Assembly (NCBI GenBank): GCA_018716135.1
Contig: DVKG01000012.1
Coordinates: 255,315 to 319,314 of the forward strand
Source: Scybalosoma faecavium
GTDB lineage: Bacteria; Bacillota; Clostridia; Christensenellales; Christensenellaceae
DNA: 64,000 nt
Direction: 5' to 3'
Shown: positions 8,410 through 17,820 of the stretch, in pieces
Position numbering within the stretch: the stretch's first letter is position 1
Layout: each line of letters starts with the position of its first letter
Position numbers and translations under genes: made by a program
Notes under the pieces: model-generated
What the model saw: only the letters and a program-made list of their open reading frames with translations
Told to the model about the DNA's origin: nothing
Database searches by the model: none

Positions 8410-9441
8410 TTACGCATGACGCGCTCTCAGCTGACCGCATGCTCCGTCTATATCCTGACCCAAGGAACGCCTGAGCGTCGCAGAAACCCCCAGTTTTTTA
8501 AGCTGTTCCATGAAGGCATACGCCTGACGTCTGGAAACTCCTTCAAAGCCGCCTTCGGATATGGCGTTGTAAGCTATAAGATTCACATGCGCAATTTTCC
8601 CTTTCAGCAGGGAGGCCAGAGCTTCCGCATCTTTACTTCTGTCGTTTATACCATGCAGCAGCACGTATTCAATTATAATTCGTCTGCCCGTCTTTTTCTC
8701 ATAATAACTCATAGCGTCCAGCGTCTCCGCTATGCTGTATTTTTTCGCAATCGGCATTATTTGCCTCCGCTGCAAATCCGTAGGCGCATGCAGCGAAAGA
8801 CAAAGCGTAAGCGGAATATTCATATCCGCAAATTCATATATTTTCGGAACGACTCCGCATGTGGACAGAGATATGTTTCTGTAGCTTATCCCCAAGCTGT
8901 CGGGGCTGTTTATCAATCTCAGGAACTTGACAACATTCTGCAGATTAGCCATCGGCTCGCCCGTCCCCATCAGGACTATATTTGTTATATGCCTTTTGCC
9001 GTCTCCGTCGGCTATGTCCGCATTTGTCATGAGTATTTGCGCGAGCAGCTCGCCGGGCTCGAGATTTCTTATAAATCCGCCCTTGCCGGAGGCGCAGAAG
9101 GCGCAGTCCATTCCGCATCCCACCTGCGTAGAGATACATATGCTGTTTCCGTGTTCATACCGCATGAGCACGCTCTCCACACTGCCCCCGCGCGGCATTT
9201 CCCATAGATATTTGCGAGTGCCGTCTGAAGAGACCTGCCTCGCAAGCATTTTAGGATAACCCTCCGAAAAGTTCTCCGAAAGCTTTTTTCTCAGAGCCAG
9301 GGAGAGGTTCGTCATCTCTGCGAAGGGAGTACATTTAGTGAGCCACTCATATATCTGACCCGCGCGGAAAGGCTTCTCACCCATTTCCTCTTTCAAAATG
9401 TCCTTCAGTTCGGATACGGAATAATCCAACAGATACTTCAT
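8410..9441 (-). CDS. rlmN: 23S rRNA (A2503-C2)/tRNA (A37-C2) methyltransferase RlmN
   Basis: 343 residues, typical length. It is a radical SAM methyltransferase. The cluster motif CGMDCAFCASGKGG (C-x3-C-x2-C) lies near residue 110; other family stretches are VLMGTGEPMANL, ISLSTCGVVP and LSLHAPTD, and a C-terminal Cys before QLRARHA is placed like the catalytic Cys of the family. It acts on 23S rRNA in the peptidyl-transferase centre and on some tRNAs. The start overlaps the last base of rsmB. It is RlmN, not Cfr, judged by operon context and overall similarity to the housekeeping form. Confidence 0.95.
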   Translation of the reverse strand: MKYLLDYSVSELKDILKEEMGEKPFRAGQIYEWLTKCTPFAEMTNLSLALRKKLSENFSEGYPKMLARQVSSDGTRKYLWEMPRGGSVESVLMRYEHGNSICISTQVGCGMDCAFCASGKGGFIRNLEPGELLAQILMTNADIADGDGKRHITNIVLMGTGEPMANLQNVVKFLRLINSPDSLGISYRNISLSTCGVVPKIYEFADMNIPLTLCLSLHAPTDLQRRQIMPIAKKYSIAETLDAMSYYEKKTGRRIIIEYVLLHGINDRSKDAEALASLLKGKIAHVNLIAYNAISEGGFEGVSRRQAYAFMEQLKKLGVSATLRRSLGQDIDGACGQLRARHA

Positions 9442-10790
9442 TATTCTATGCCCTTCCTTTTCAGCGACGCTATAAAGAAACCGTCAATGCCGTCTATATG
9501 AGGAAACAGCTGCAATCTGCCTCCGCGTATTCTATACAGCAGCTTGTCGCTGAGCACATCGGCCAGCGGATTTTCGCAAAAGTCCGGATGTTTTCTCAAA
9601 AATGCGTCAATCTGCCTGTCGTTCTCGCGCTTATTTATTGTACAAGTAGAGTAAACCAGCGTTCCGCCCGGTTTTACATACTCGCAGCACGAATCCAGTA
9701 TCTCAGCCTGAGTGGGCAGCAGCTCGTCCAAATCCTTGGGCTGCTTGCTGTATTTTATATCCGGCTTACGGTAGCACAGCCCCAGCGCGGAGCACGGCGC
9801 GTCTATCAGAACGCGGTCAAACTTTCGCGAATACTCCGGCTTGAGCTTTCGCGCATCCGCACAGACCGTCTCCGCCTCCACTCCCATCCTCGCCAGGTTT
9901 TCGCGCATTATGTCAATCCTATGCTCATGCAGTTCCATGGCAACCTGAGCCGACGGTCCGTACTGAGCGGCGAGCGCCGTTTTCCCTCCCGGCGCAGCGC
10001 AGACGTCTATGACGCTCATTCCCTGCTTAATATCCGCCGCCTGTACGCAGAGCATGGACGATTCTCCCTGAACAGTCATCTGCCCTTTTTTATACAGAGA
10101 GAGCGACTGTATATCAGATATATTTTTTACATAGTATGCAAAATCGGAGTATTCTCCCTTTTTTGCGTGCAGACCCATGCCTTCCAGCTTATTTTCAAAG
10201 GACTTACTGTCCAATTTCAATAAATTCGGGCGGACGCACGTCTCCGCGCTGCTCTTCCTGTATGCGCACAGCTCTTCTGCGAAATCTGCGCCGTAATCAG
10301 ATATCAGCATTTTCGTCAGCCAAAGCGGATAACTGTACATTACGCTCAGATATTCGGCATTGTTTTTCTCCCTGTCGGGATATTTCACAGCGCCCAGATC
10401 CTTGCTGACTGCGCGAAGCACGCCGTTTACAAACCCCTTTAGCTGAGGCTTGTGCGCTTTTGCCAGATTTACGGACTCATTGACCGCCGCGCTGACAGGG
10501 ACACTCTCGAAAAACACAAGCTGACATACCCCCAGCCGAAGTATGTCTCTGATTATCTTGTGTATTCTCTTGCTCTTTGCGTATTCGTCTATTATATAAT
10601 CTATTCTGCCTATGTTCTCCAGCGTCGTGTAGCAGAGCGCGGAGGCGAATCTCCTGTCCTGCTCGTCGAGTCCTCCCAGCCGCTTTTTGAGAACCAAATT
10701 CAGATATGCACCCTCGCGCACTTCTCCGAGTACGCTGAGCGCTACAGCTCTTGAATTTGCCAAAACCGCCCTCCGTGCCGTATTAATCAA
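9441..10790 (-). CDS. rsmB: 16S rRNA (cytosine-967-C5)-methyltransferase RsmB
   Basis: 449 residues. The N-terminal ~130 residues form a NusB-like RNA-binding domain. The C-terminal SAM methyltransferase has DVCAAPGGKT (SAM loop), DAPCSALG (catalytic motif with Cys) and VYSTCTINKREND (second Cys). The start is uncertain: TTG 10790 is given, with GGAG 4 bases upstream inside fmt. A second TTG at 10763, with GGAGG 6 bases upstream, would remove nine residues and fits the family N terminus as well. It overlaps the fmt end by 8 bases. Confidence 0.93.
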   Translation of the reverse strand: MINTARRAVLANSRAVALSVLGEVREGAYLNLVLKKRLGGLDEQDRRFASALCYTTLENIGRIDYIIDEYAKSKRIHKIIRDILRLGVCQLVFFESVPVSAAVNESVNLAKAHKPQLKGFVNGVLRAVSKDLGAVKYPDREKNNAEYLSVMYSYPLWLTKMLISDYGADFAEELCAYRKSSAETCVRPNLLKLDSKSFENKLEGMGLHAKKGEYSDFAYYVKNISDIQSLSLYKKGQMTVQGESSMLCVQAADIKQGMSVIDVCAAPGGKTALAAQYGPSAQVAMELHEHRIDIMRENLARMGVEAETVCADARKLKPEYSRKFDRVLIDAPCSALGLCYRKPDIKYSKQPKDLDELLPTQAEILDSCCEYVKPGGTLVYSTCTINKRENDRQIDAFLRKHPDFCENPLADVLSDKLLYRIRGGRLQLFPHIDGIDGFFIASLKRKGIE

Positions 10791-11721
10791 ATTTCTCCGG
10801 CGGATTCTTCGCGCCGCGCAAGTAATCTCTCGCGCTCATCTGCTTCCCGCCCGGCATTTGCAGCCGTGTTATTTCTATTGCGCCGTCTCCGGTGTTTACA
10901 AAAAGACCTTTTTTAGCGTCCGCGAGTATAACCTCGCCCGGGACTATGCTCGCGCCGAAGCTCTCCGCCTTCTTTACTTCAAATATCTTAACCTTTTTGC
11001 CGCCCCACACGGCGTACGCGACAGGCGCGGGATTGAGTCCGCGCACCAAATTAATTATGCTCGCCGTATCCGCGCTAAAATCTATCTTTCCGAATCCTTT
11101 GGGGAAGGTTTTGCATACCGTCGCCTCCGTTTCGTCCTGCGGCGTGCGCACAAGCGTGCCGTTCGTAAGTTTTTCAAGAGTTCTTATAAGCGTTTCCGCG
11201 CCTATTTTAGACAGGCGTTCTCTAAGCTCTCCTCCTGTCTCCTCCGGAAGAATGGCCGTTTCTGTCTTTTCCAGCATATCGCCTGCATCCAGCTCATATA
11301 CTGTATACATCGTAGTGACGCCCGTCGTCTCATCTCCGTTTATCACAGCCCACTCTATAGGCGCGGCTCCGCGCAGCTTGGGCAGGAGCGACGCATGGAC
11401 ATTGATGCAGCCGAGCGGAGGAATATCCAAAATCTCCTGAGAGAGAATCTGACCGTAGGCCACCGTTACCATTAAATCGGGAGATACTTTCTTTAAATCT
11501 TCTATCCCCTCTCGGCTTATCTTTTCATGCTGATATACAGGAATGCCCAGCTCAGCCGCTCTCGCTTTGACGGGAGGCGGCGTCAGCTTATGCCCCCTGC
11601 CCTTCGGTCTGTCCGGCTGAGTGAATACGGCGCAGACGTCATAACCCGACTCAACAACGGCGTCGAGGCATGGAACGGCAAATTCCGGCGTGCCAAAAAA
11701 AGCTATCTTCGGCTTATTCAT
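10783..11721 (-). CDS. fmt: Methionyl-tRNA formyltransferase
   Basis: 312 residues. It formylates initiator Met-tRNA. Motifs: IAFFGTPEFAVP at the N terminus; the folate-binding and catalytic region with HASLLPKLRGAAPI (catalytic Asn/His/Asp family positions); and a C-terminal OB-fold tRNA-binding domain. The start is ATG 11721; an upstream in-frame codon would add ten unlikely residues. The start overlaps the def stop codon by 8 bases, the classic def-fmt coupling: Fmt adds the formyl group that Def later removes. Confidence 0.96.
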   Translation of the reverse strand: MNKPKIAFFGTPEFAVPCLDAVVESGYDVCAVFTQPDRPKGRGHKLTPPPVKARAAELGIPVYQHEKISREGIEDLKKVSPDLMVTVAYGQILSQEILDIPPLGCINVHASLLPKLRGAAPIEWAVINGDETTGVTTMYTVYELDAGDMLEKTETAILPEETGGELRERLSKIGAETLIRTLEKLTNGTLVRTPQDETEATVCKTFPKGFGKIDFSADTASIINLVRGLNPAPVAYAVWGGKKVKIFEVKKAESFGASIVPGEVILADAKKGLFVNTGDGAIEITRLQMPGGKQMSARDYLRGAKNPPEKFD

Positions 11722-12172
11722 CCTCGAGTATTTCCCTTTCCATAATATCAATATAAAGCTTTCCGTCCAGATGATCCGTCTCGTGGCATATCGCGCGCGC
11801 GAGCAGACCTTCTCCCGTCAGCACCTGCTCGTCCCCGTTGAGATCTGTATAATGAACCGTCGCCTTCATCGGACGTGTTACAATGCCGCTTCTTCCAACG
11901 CAGGAGAGGCATCCCTCCTCTCCGGTCTGTTCTCCCTCTGTATGAGTGACGACCGGATTTATCATTTCATAAAATCCATCGCCTACGTTTATAACTACTA
12001 TACTGCGCAGAATCCCGATCTGAGGAGCGGCGAGACCGCATCCGTCCGCGTTTGTCATAGTCTCTTTCATGTCCTCGACAATCTGCTTTATGTGCGGTGT
12101 AATCTCTCTTACGGGTTTGCATATTTTACGCAGCGCCGGATCCGGGTGCTGTAGTATTTTTCTCAATGCCAT
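11714..12172 (-). CDS. def: Peptide deformylase
   Basis: 152 residues. It is a metal-dependent hydrolase that removes the formyl group from nascent proteins. All three family motifs are intact: GCGLAAPQIG (motif 1), EEGCLSC (motif 2, metal Cys), and CHETDHLDG (motif 3, HExxH with catalytic Glu). The start at 12172 has GGAGAG 7 bases upstream. It is separated from priA by a 71-bp gap with no clear terminator and overlaps fmt by 8 bases. Confidence 0.97.
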   Translation of the reverse strand: MALRKILQHPDPALRKICKPVREITPHIKQIVEDMKETMTNADGCGLAAPQIGILRSIVVINVGDGFYEMINPVVTHTEGEQTGEEGCLSCVGRSGIVTRPMKATVHYTDLNGDEQVLTGEGLLARAICHETDHLDGKLYIDIMEREILEDE

Positions 12173-12243
12173 ATTTATCTCTCCTTTAACATACTGCCAA
12201 ATTTATTTTAATTTTTGAAATACTTAAAAAACATTTTTTTACG

Positions 12244-14472
12244 TCAGTTTACGTCATATGGGTCTATATCCATAGATACCAGAACATCGCTTCTGCCGCG
12301 CAGCTCCTCCCAGACATCCTGGAGGACTCGCTTCAGCTCCTTTGATCTCTCTGTGGTTTTAACCCGAAGCAATATATGATATCTGCTTCTGCCGTCCAGT
12401 CTGGCAACAGGCGCGTTTTTCGCCGTTAATAAGATTATATCAGATTCATATGGCTTTAGCACGTCTTTAAGTAAATTTTCAGCCTCGAGGCACAAAGCCT
12501 CTGCTTTTTCAGCGTTTTTATGAGTAAACAGCAGTCTGAACAGCTTAGAATACGGCGGCGCCAGAGCAATCTTTCTGTACTCCAGCTCACCTTTAAAAAA
12601 GCCCGCGTAATCGTGCTTCGCAGCGCATTTGACAGCGAAATCATCCGGATTGTACGTCTGAATTATAACTCTGCCTGCCGTGCTTCTGCCCGCTCTGCCC
12701 GCGACCTGCTCTATCATGGAGAAGGTCATCTCCGAAGCCCGATAGCCGCCCTGAGTCATCATTCCGTCCGCCGAGATAACGGCCGCCAGAGTGACGCGCC
12801 CGAAATCCAGACCGCGCGCGACCATCTGAGTGCCTATCAGTATGTCAGCCTCGCCGTTTTTAAATTGCGTATATATCCTCTCATGCGCGTCCTTCCTGCG
12901 CGTCGTGTCGAAATCCATTCTCAGGACTCTCGCCTGAGGGAACAGCTCCTTTACCTGCATCTCAAGCTGCTGAGTTCCCACGCCGACCAGCCTTACATAA
13001 GGATCTCCGCAATCAGGACAGATATTTGAAAACGGAAACATTCTCCCGCAGTAATGACATACAAGAGCGTTTTTGTCCTTATGATACTTCAACGGAATAT
13101 CACAATGAGAGCATTTTCGCACATGACCGCAGGCGGGGCAGTGTACACTGCCGGAATACCCTCTCCTGTTGAGAAAGAGAAGCGCCTGCTCCCCCCTTTT
13201 TAGTATGCCGTCAATTTCTTGGTAAAGTTCTCCGCTTATCGACGTTCGATTCCCTTTGACAAACTCGCGCTTCATATCCACGATTTTAGTCTCAGGCAGG
13301 TTGAGCCCGCGCACTCTCTCGGGCATTTCTATAAGCTCATACACGCCCATCTTCGCCTTCATGTAATCCTCAATCAGCGGCGTTGCACTCGCCAGCACCA
13401 GCACGGCGCTGTTCAGATAGACTCTTATTCTGGCAATGTCCGCCGCGTGATACGGAGGATGATTGTCTGCACGATAGCTCTGTTCATGTTCCTCGTCTAT
13501 TATTATAAGTCCGATATTCTCCAGCGGCGCAAAGACAGCAGACCTCGCGCCCATGGCGATTTTTGCTCTGCCGCAGCGCAGCCTGCGCCATTCATCATAT
13601 CTCTCGCCTGCCGAAAGTCCGCTGTGCAAAATCGCAATCTCATCTCCGAAAACAGAAACCAACGTGCTGTACAACTGAGGCGCGAGCGATATTTCCGGCA
13701 CAAGTATAAGCGCCGTTTTTCCTTTTTCCAAAGCATGACGAACGCATCTGATATAAACCTCTGTCTTTCCGCTTCCGGTCACCCCGTGCAGCAGAGCCGT
13801 ATGCCTTCCGCCGGAATCCACCAGCTTGTTTATTTTTTCAACGGCGTTTTGCTGTCCCTCTGTTAGCTTTACTTCGTCATATCTCTGAGCGACAAGTTCT
13901 TTATAAGGCGCTCGGAGACTCTCCGCCTCTATTATCTCCGCCGCTCCCGATTCCTCCAGTTTTTTAACGGACGGTCTATCCAGTACGGCCAGCGGAACTT
14001 CTCCCTCGGATATTGTATCTATTGTTTTCAGTCTGTTCTTGGCGCGTATTCCCCCGTTTTTAGTAAAGCAAGCCGAGCGCATTTCATTCAGCTTGTCAGC
14101 GTCCTTTACTCGCACGAGCTTAACAGTGTGCTTATCCACCCTTCCGCCGCGCATATCCGCCGGATACATCAGGCGCAAGGCAAAGGCGAGCGTCGTTCTA
14201 TACGTCTCGCGCACGCGCTTCGCCAGCTCCATCTGTTCTCCCGTCAGGAGCGGCTGCTCATCTATTTTGGACAATACGACTTTCAGCTTGCTCTCCGGCA
14301 CTTCGCTTTGGTTTTTAATCCGCAGAACGGTCCCTTCGACCTTCGTCCTGCCAAAGGGTACAAAAACCCTGCTGCCGGGGGAGACGTCCATTCCCTCCGG
14401 CAACAGGTAGTCAAATATCTTATCTACATTGCTGTGCGCAACGTCTACGATTATTTCTGCGTATCTTCTCAT
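12244..14472 (-). CDS. priA: Primosomal replication-restart helicase PriA
   Basis: 742 residues. It is a superfamily 2 helicase that reloads the replisome at stalled forks. An N-terminal DNA-binding domain (RRYAEIIVDVAHSNVDKIFDY) precedes Walker A GVTGSGKTEVY and the DEEH box. A cysteine-rich zinc region follows (CPACGHVRKCSHC, VCHYCG, CPDCG), then motif VI with QVAGRAGR. ATG 14472 is preferred to an in-frame TTG at 14505 because it matches the family N terminus; its ribosome binding site is weak. coaBC-priA-def-fmt is a conserved Firmicutes order. Confidence 0.96.
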   Translation of the reverse strand: MRRYAEIIVDVAHSNVDKIFDYLLPEGMDVSPGSRVFVPFGRTKVEGTVLRIKNQSEVPESKLKVVLSKIDEQPLLTGEQMELAKRVRETYRTTLAFALRLMYPADMRGGRVDKHTVKLVRVKDADKLNEMRSACFTKNGGIRAKNRLKTIDTISEGEVPLAVLDRPSVKKLEESGAAEIIEAESLRAPYKELVAQRYDEVKLTEGQQNAVEKINKLVDSGGRHTALLHGVTGSGKTEVYIRCVRHALEKGKTALILVPEISLAPQLYSTLVSVFGDEIAILHSGLSAGERYDEWRRLRCGRAKIAMGARSAVFAPLENIGLIIIDEEHEQSYRADNHPPYHAADIARIRVYLNSAVLVLASATPLIEDYMKAKMGVYELIEMPERVRGLNLPETKIVDMKREFVKGNRTSISGELYQEIDGILKRGEQALLFLNRRGYSGSVHCPACGHVRKCSHCDIPLKYHKDKNALVCHYCGRMFPFSNICPDCGDPYVRLVGVGTQQLEMQVKELFPQARVLRMDFDTTRRKDAHERIYTQFKNGEADILIGTQMVARGLDFGRVTLAAVISADGMMTQGGYRASEMTFSMIEQVAGRAGRSTAGRVIIQTYNPDDFAVKCAAKHDYAGFFKGELEYRKIALAPPYSKLFRLLFTHKNAEKAEALCLEAENLLKDVLKPYESDIILLTAKNAPVARLDGRSRYHILLRVKTTERSKELKRVLQDVWEELRGRSDVLVSMDIDPYDVN

Positions 14473-14526
14473 TTTAATAAAGCACGCCGCCCGGTTGTTC
14501 AACAATATCGTACATCAAAAAGCAGA

Positions 14527-15708
14527 TTAAAGCAGCGCATGTGCAAAGTCAAGTATTGAAGATGCTATCTGCGACTTAGGCGCCTTTTCCAGCTGTTCCA
14601 CTCTTCCGTCAGCGAAATAAATCGTTACAGCGTTTTCGTCAGTGCCAAAGCCTATATCGCTGCGCGATACATCGTTTGCCACTATCATATCCAGATTTTT
14701 GCGTTTCAGCTTGCCTTGAGCATTTTTTTCCAAGTCGGAAGTCTCCGCGCTGAAGCCCACGAGCACCTGACCGTTTTTCTTCGCGCCAAGCTCTTTGAGA
14801 ATATCCGTAGTACGAACAAGCTCCAGCGCAAAGTCATCGCCTTTTTTCATCTTGCCCGTCTGCTTGTTTGCGGGAGTATAATCCGCGACAGCCGCCGCTT
14901 TTATCACTATATCGGCATCATCAAAATTCGCCAGCACAGCTTCGTACATATCCTGCGCGCTGTCCACGTCTACGACATTCACTCCGGCAGGGTATCTTTC
15001 AAACCGTCTGCCCGAAACCAGCGTCACATTCGCTCCTCTCATGGCGGCTGCTTTTGCTATGCTGTAGCCCATCTTTCCCGTGGAGCGGTTTGTCAGATAG
15101 CGCACGGCATCTATGCGTTCTGTAGTAGGGCCTGCCGTTACCAGCACGTTAAGCCCTTCCAGGTCGCGCTTTGCCATAATGCTTTCCAGCTTTTCTATTA
15201 TTACTTCCTCGTCCGGATATCTGCCTTTCCCCACATCTCCGCACGCCAAAAGTCCGGAATCGCTCTCTGCGAAATGTTTGCCAAATTCAGCGAGCGTTCT
15301 GATATTTCTCTGCGTTATGCCGTTCTCAAGCATAGCCGTATTCATCGACGGCACATAAAGCGTGGGAGCCTTGGTCGCGAGCAGCATAGTCGTTATGTAA
15401 TCGTCAGCTATTCCGCATGCTGTCTTTGCGATTATATTAGCCGTCGCCGGCGCGATCACAACAGCGTCGGCGCGCTTTGCCAACGATATATGAGAAACTT
15501 CATATGGCGTAGATCTATCGAAGGTATCCGTTATGACCGCATGTTTAGTGAGCGTTTCAAAAGTAAGCGGCGAAATAAATTTTTGCGCGCTCTCTGTCAT
15601 ACATACAAACACCTCCGCGCCCATCTTCACCAGCTTGCTCGCGAGAGACGCAGATTTATACGCCGCAATTCCTCCACAAACGCAAAGGACTATATTTTTA
15701 CCTATCAT
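14527..15708 (-). CDS. coaBC: Bifunctional phosphopantothenoylcysteine decarboxylase/synthetase
   Basis: 393 residues. The N-terminal CoaC flavoprotein domain (1-~180) has VCGGIAAYKSASLASKL, PATANIIAKTACGIADD and the PSMNTAM substrate loop. The C-terminal CoaB synthetase (~185-393) has TAGPTTERIDAVRYLTN, and AAAVADYTP with a Lys-rich KMKKG. Together they convert 4-phosphopantothenate plus cysteine to 4-phosphopantetheine for coenzyme A. The ATG overlaps the end of rpoZ by 4 bases. Confidence 0.96.
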   Translation of the reverse strand: MIGKNIVLCVCGGIAAYKSASLASKLVKMGAEVFVCMTESAQKFISPLTFETLTKHAVITDTFDRSTPYEVSHISLAKRADAVVIAPATANIIAKTACGIADDYITTMLLATKAPTLYVPSMNTAMLENGITQRNIRTLAEFGKHFAESDSGLLACGDVGKGRYPDEEVIIEKLESIMAKRDLEGLNVLVTAGPTTERIDAVRYLTNRSTGKMGYSIAKAAAMRGANVTLVSGRRFERYPAGVNVVDVDSAQDMYEAVLANFDDADIVIKAAAVADYTPANKQTGKMKKGDDFALELVRTTDILKELGAKKNGQVLVGFSAETSDLEKNAQGKLKRKNLDMIVANDVSRSDIGFGTDENAVTIYFADGRVEQLEKAPKSQIASSILDFAHALL

Positions 15709-15899
15709 ATCTGTCTTACGTATGTAACCTTATCGTTGTATATTTCTTCTACTGCCTGAGATACGGGATTCTCATCGGGCTCGTCAGTCAGCGGCTGAGC
15801 GCCTTGAACCAGCTGGCGCGCTCTTTTCGCCACTTCTACTACGAGAGTATATCTGCAATCTACCTTTTCCAGAATTTTATCGAGTTCGGGTACAATCAT
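15705..15899 (-). CDS. rpoZ: RNA polymerase omega subunit
   Basis: 64 residues, the short Firmicutes form. It wraps the beta-prime C terminus and helps RNA polymerase assembly. The recognisable stretch is CRYTLVVEVAKRARQL near residue 15, equivalent to the conserved RY-x-LV-x2-AKRAR core. The rest is acidic. Position between gmk and coaBC is its standard place. The ribosome binding site GAGGAG is 6-8 bases upstream of the ATG. Confidence 0.92.
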   Translation of the reverse strand: MIVPELDKILEKVDCRYTLVVEVAKRARQLVQGAQPLTDEPDENPVSQAVEEIYNDKVTYVRQI

Positions 15900-15913
15900 T
15901 TGTCAATCTCCTC

Positions 15914-16489
15914 TCACTTTCCATAGTTTTCCTGTATTATTGCTTTTATCTTCTGCGCCGCAGTCTCCACTTCGTCGTTCAGCACGACGTAATCGTACTC
16001 ATCGCTTCTGTTCATCTCAGCCTGAGCTTTAGAGAGGCGCGTCTTTATCTGTTCTTCAGATTCTGTCCGGCGGCCTCTGAGTCTGCGTTCCAGCTCCTCA
16101 AAGGACGGCGGCATTATGAATATAAGCTTTGCATCCGGTCTTTTATCTTTAACGAGCATAGCCCCGACTACATCTATCTCCAAGAGTACGTTTTTACCCT
16201 CAGCCAGGCGCTCCTCCACCTTCGGCAGAGGCGTGCCGTAGTAGTTGCCGAACACATCCGCATATTCCAAAAACTCACCTTTGGCTATCATGTCCTCAAA
16301 TTCCTGCTTTGACAGAAAATAGTAATGCACTCCGTCTGTCTCATGGTTTCTGGGAGCGCGAGTAGTACATGATATACTCAAAGCCACCGTGTCGTCTATC
16401 TCCAGCAGTCTTTTTACTATAGTGCCTTTGCCCGCTCCTGACGGACCTGATACTATATACAGATTCCCTTTTACGCATTCCTCAGTCAT
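15914..16489 (-). CDS. gmk: Guanylate kinase
   Basis: 191 residues. It phosphorylates GMP to GDP. P-loop GPSGAGKGT near residue 14; GMP-binding TRAPRNHETDGVHYYF; LLEIDVVGA; and LRGRRTESEEQIKTRL in the lid region. The true start is ATG 16489; an open frame extends 120 bases upstream but into the remA gene, and the family starts here. A purine-rich GAGAGGGAA site is ~8 bases upstream. The order yicC-remA-gmk-rpoZ is conserved. Confidence 0.95.
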   Translation of the reverse strand: MTEECVKGNLYIVSGPSGAGKGTIVKRLLEIDDTVALSISCTTRAPRNHETDGVHYYFLSKQEFEDMIAKGEFLEYADVFGNYYGTPLPKVEERLAEGKNVLLEIDVVGAMLVKDKRPDAKLIFIMPPSFEELERRLRGRRTESEEQIKTRLSKAQAEMNRSDEYDYVVLNDEVETAAQKIKAIIQENYGK

Positions 16490-16529
16490 TATGATATTCC
16501 CTCTCTTAGATATAACCGAATAAAAACAT

Positions 16530-16787
16530 TTAAAATTCGGCGCACTCGCCCGCCGGCGCAGATAATCTGCCCGCGATTGTCTCAGGCTGAAGCGCGGATG
16601 AGATAACATGCTCGCTGTCCATTATGAGAACTGCGCGCATTTTTCTGCCATACGTCGCGTCTATCAGCCTGCCGCCTGCGCGCGCTTCCTGCACCAGCCT
16701 TTTTATGGGAGCTGATTCCGGACTGACTATTGCGACTATTCTCTCTCCCTGAACCATGCTGCCGAATCCTATGTTGACCAGTTTCAT
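16530..16787 (-). CDS. remA: RemA/DUF370 family DNA-binding regulator
   Basis: 85 residues, basic and compact. The N terminus MKLVNIGFGSMVQGERIVAI and the motif YGRKMRAVLIMDS are characteristic of DUF370/RemA. In Bacillus subtilis RemA activates matrix and osmoprotection genes and assembles into DNA-wrapping rings; in clostridia the role is unknown. It starts 7 bases after the yicC stop codon, with AGGTGA as ribosome binding site. The C-terminal ~10 residues are not conserved. Confidence 0.9.
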   Translation of the reverse strand: MKLVNIGFGSMVQGERIVAIVSPESAPIKRLVQEARAGGRLIDATYGRKMRAVLIMDSEHVISSALQPETIAGRLSAPAGECAEF

Positions 16788-16794
16788 CTGTCAC

Positions 16795-17670
16795 CTACTC
16801 TATGTTCTGCACTTGCTCGCGGATCTTTTCGACTTCGCCCTTCGCTTCGAGCACGTAATCTGTTATCTGTACGTCAGACGATTTGGAACCTATAGTGTTA
16901 TATTCTCTATTAAGCTCCTGCACCAAGAAATCAAGCGCTCTGCCCGAAGCTCCTTCGCCTGAGATTATCTCTTTCAAGCGTATGAGGTGGCTGTCTAATC
17001 TGACCGTCTCCTCCGCTATGGCGCATCTATCCGCAAAATAGAGTATCTCTGCATTAAAGCGGTTCACGTCCAGATCTGTCTCCTTGGCAAATTCTCCAAG
17101 ACGCGCCGCCAGCTTCTGCTTGTATTCCTCAACGACAACAGGCTCGCGCTCTTTTATCTTTGCCGTTATGCCCTCCAGCTTCTTTCCGCGGGAGAGTATG
17201 TCCTCCGCCATGCGCTTGCCTTCGGCGGCGCGCGCCTCTTTCAGATCGCCGACCGCCGCGTTCACCGCTTCGAGAAGCACTTCTTTCAGCTCTTCCTCAT
17301 CCGCAGGTTCGTCTTCAAACGACAGCACATCCGGCAGGCGCATAACGTCTATCATGCTGAGATCGTTCGCAATTCCTGTTCGCTGTGATATTTCTGCACT
17401 TGCTTCCATATATCCTGCCAGCAGACTCGCATCCAGGCTGACCTTTCTGGCGCTGTCTCCGACAGCCTTGTAACTGATGAAAGCATCCACCCTTCCTCTG
17501 AACAAGTGCGATTTTATTGCATTGCGAATGTCGTCTTCCAAAAACAGCATCGCTCTCGGCATACGAATATTAAAGTCGAGAAACCTGTGATTTACGGTTT
17601 TTATTTCTACAGTAATGTTATGTCCCAGTTTCTCAACAGTTGCTCTGCCAAAACCCGTCATGCTGTTCAT
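16795..17670 (-). CDS. YicC/YloC family endoribonuclease
   Basis: 291 residues. It starts with the hallmark MNSMTGFGRA and ends with the conserved QVQNIE; the middle has VEIKTVNHRFLD and a charged helical region, and the C-terminal part has LDFLVQELNREYNTIGSKS. Family members are endoribonucleases linked to RNA decay. It is the first gene of the 15-gene core operon; the promoter is probably in 17671-17730, where a TAAAAT box is visible but no strong -35. GGAGG is 10 bases before the ATG. Confidence 0.93.
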   Translation of the reverse strand: MNSMTGFGRATVEKLGHNITVEIKTVNHRFLDFNIRMPRAMLFLEDDIRNAIKSHLFRGRVDAFISYKAVGDSARKVSLDASLLAGYMEASAEISQRTGIANDLSMIDVMRLPDVLSFEDEPADEEELKEVLLEAVNAAVGDLKEARAAEGKRMAEDILSRGKKLEGITAKIKEREPVVVEEYKQKLAARLGEFAKETDLDVNRFNAEILYFADRCAIAEETVRLDSHLIRLKEIISGEGASGRALDFLVQELNREYNTIGSKSSDVQITDYVLEAKGEVEKIREQVQNIE

Positions 17671-17820
17671 TCCTATTACCTCCGCGTCACTACGTTAACT
17701 TTTATTTTACCACATTTATACGTGTTTTAAAAGCATAAATAAAGTCTTTTTTATTGTCAGAAACTCAAATATCGCCGCGACGGACGTCTCCGTCTTTCCC
17801 TCTGCGCGCCTTATTGAATT

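Noticed and set aside
17779..17794. GACGGA-CGTC-TCCGTC hairpin downstream of ligA as terminator
   Set aside because: A real stem, but no T-run follows on the minus strand; left uncalled.
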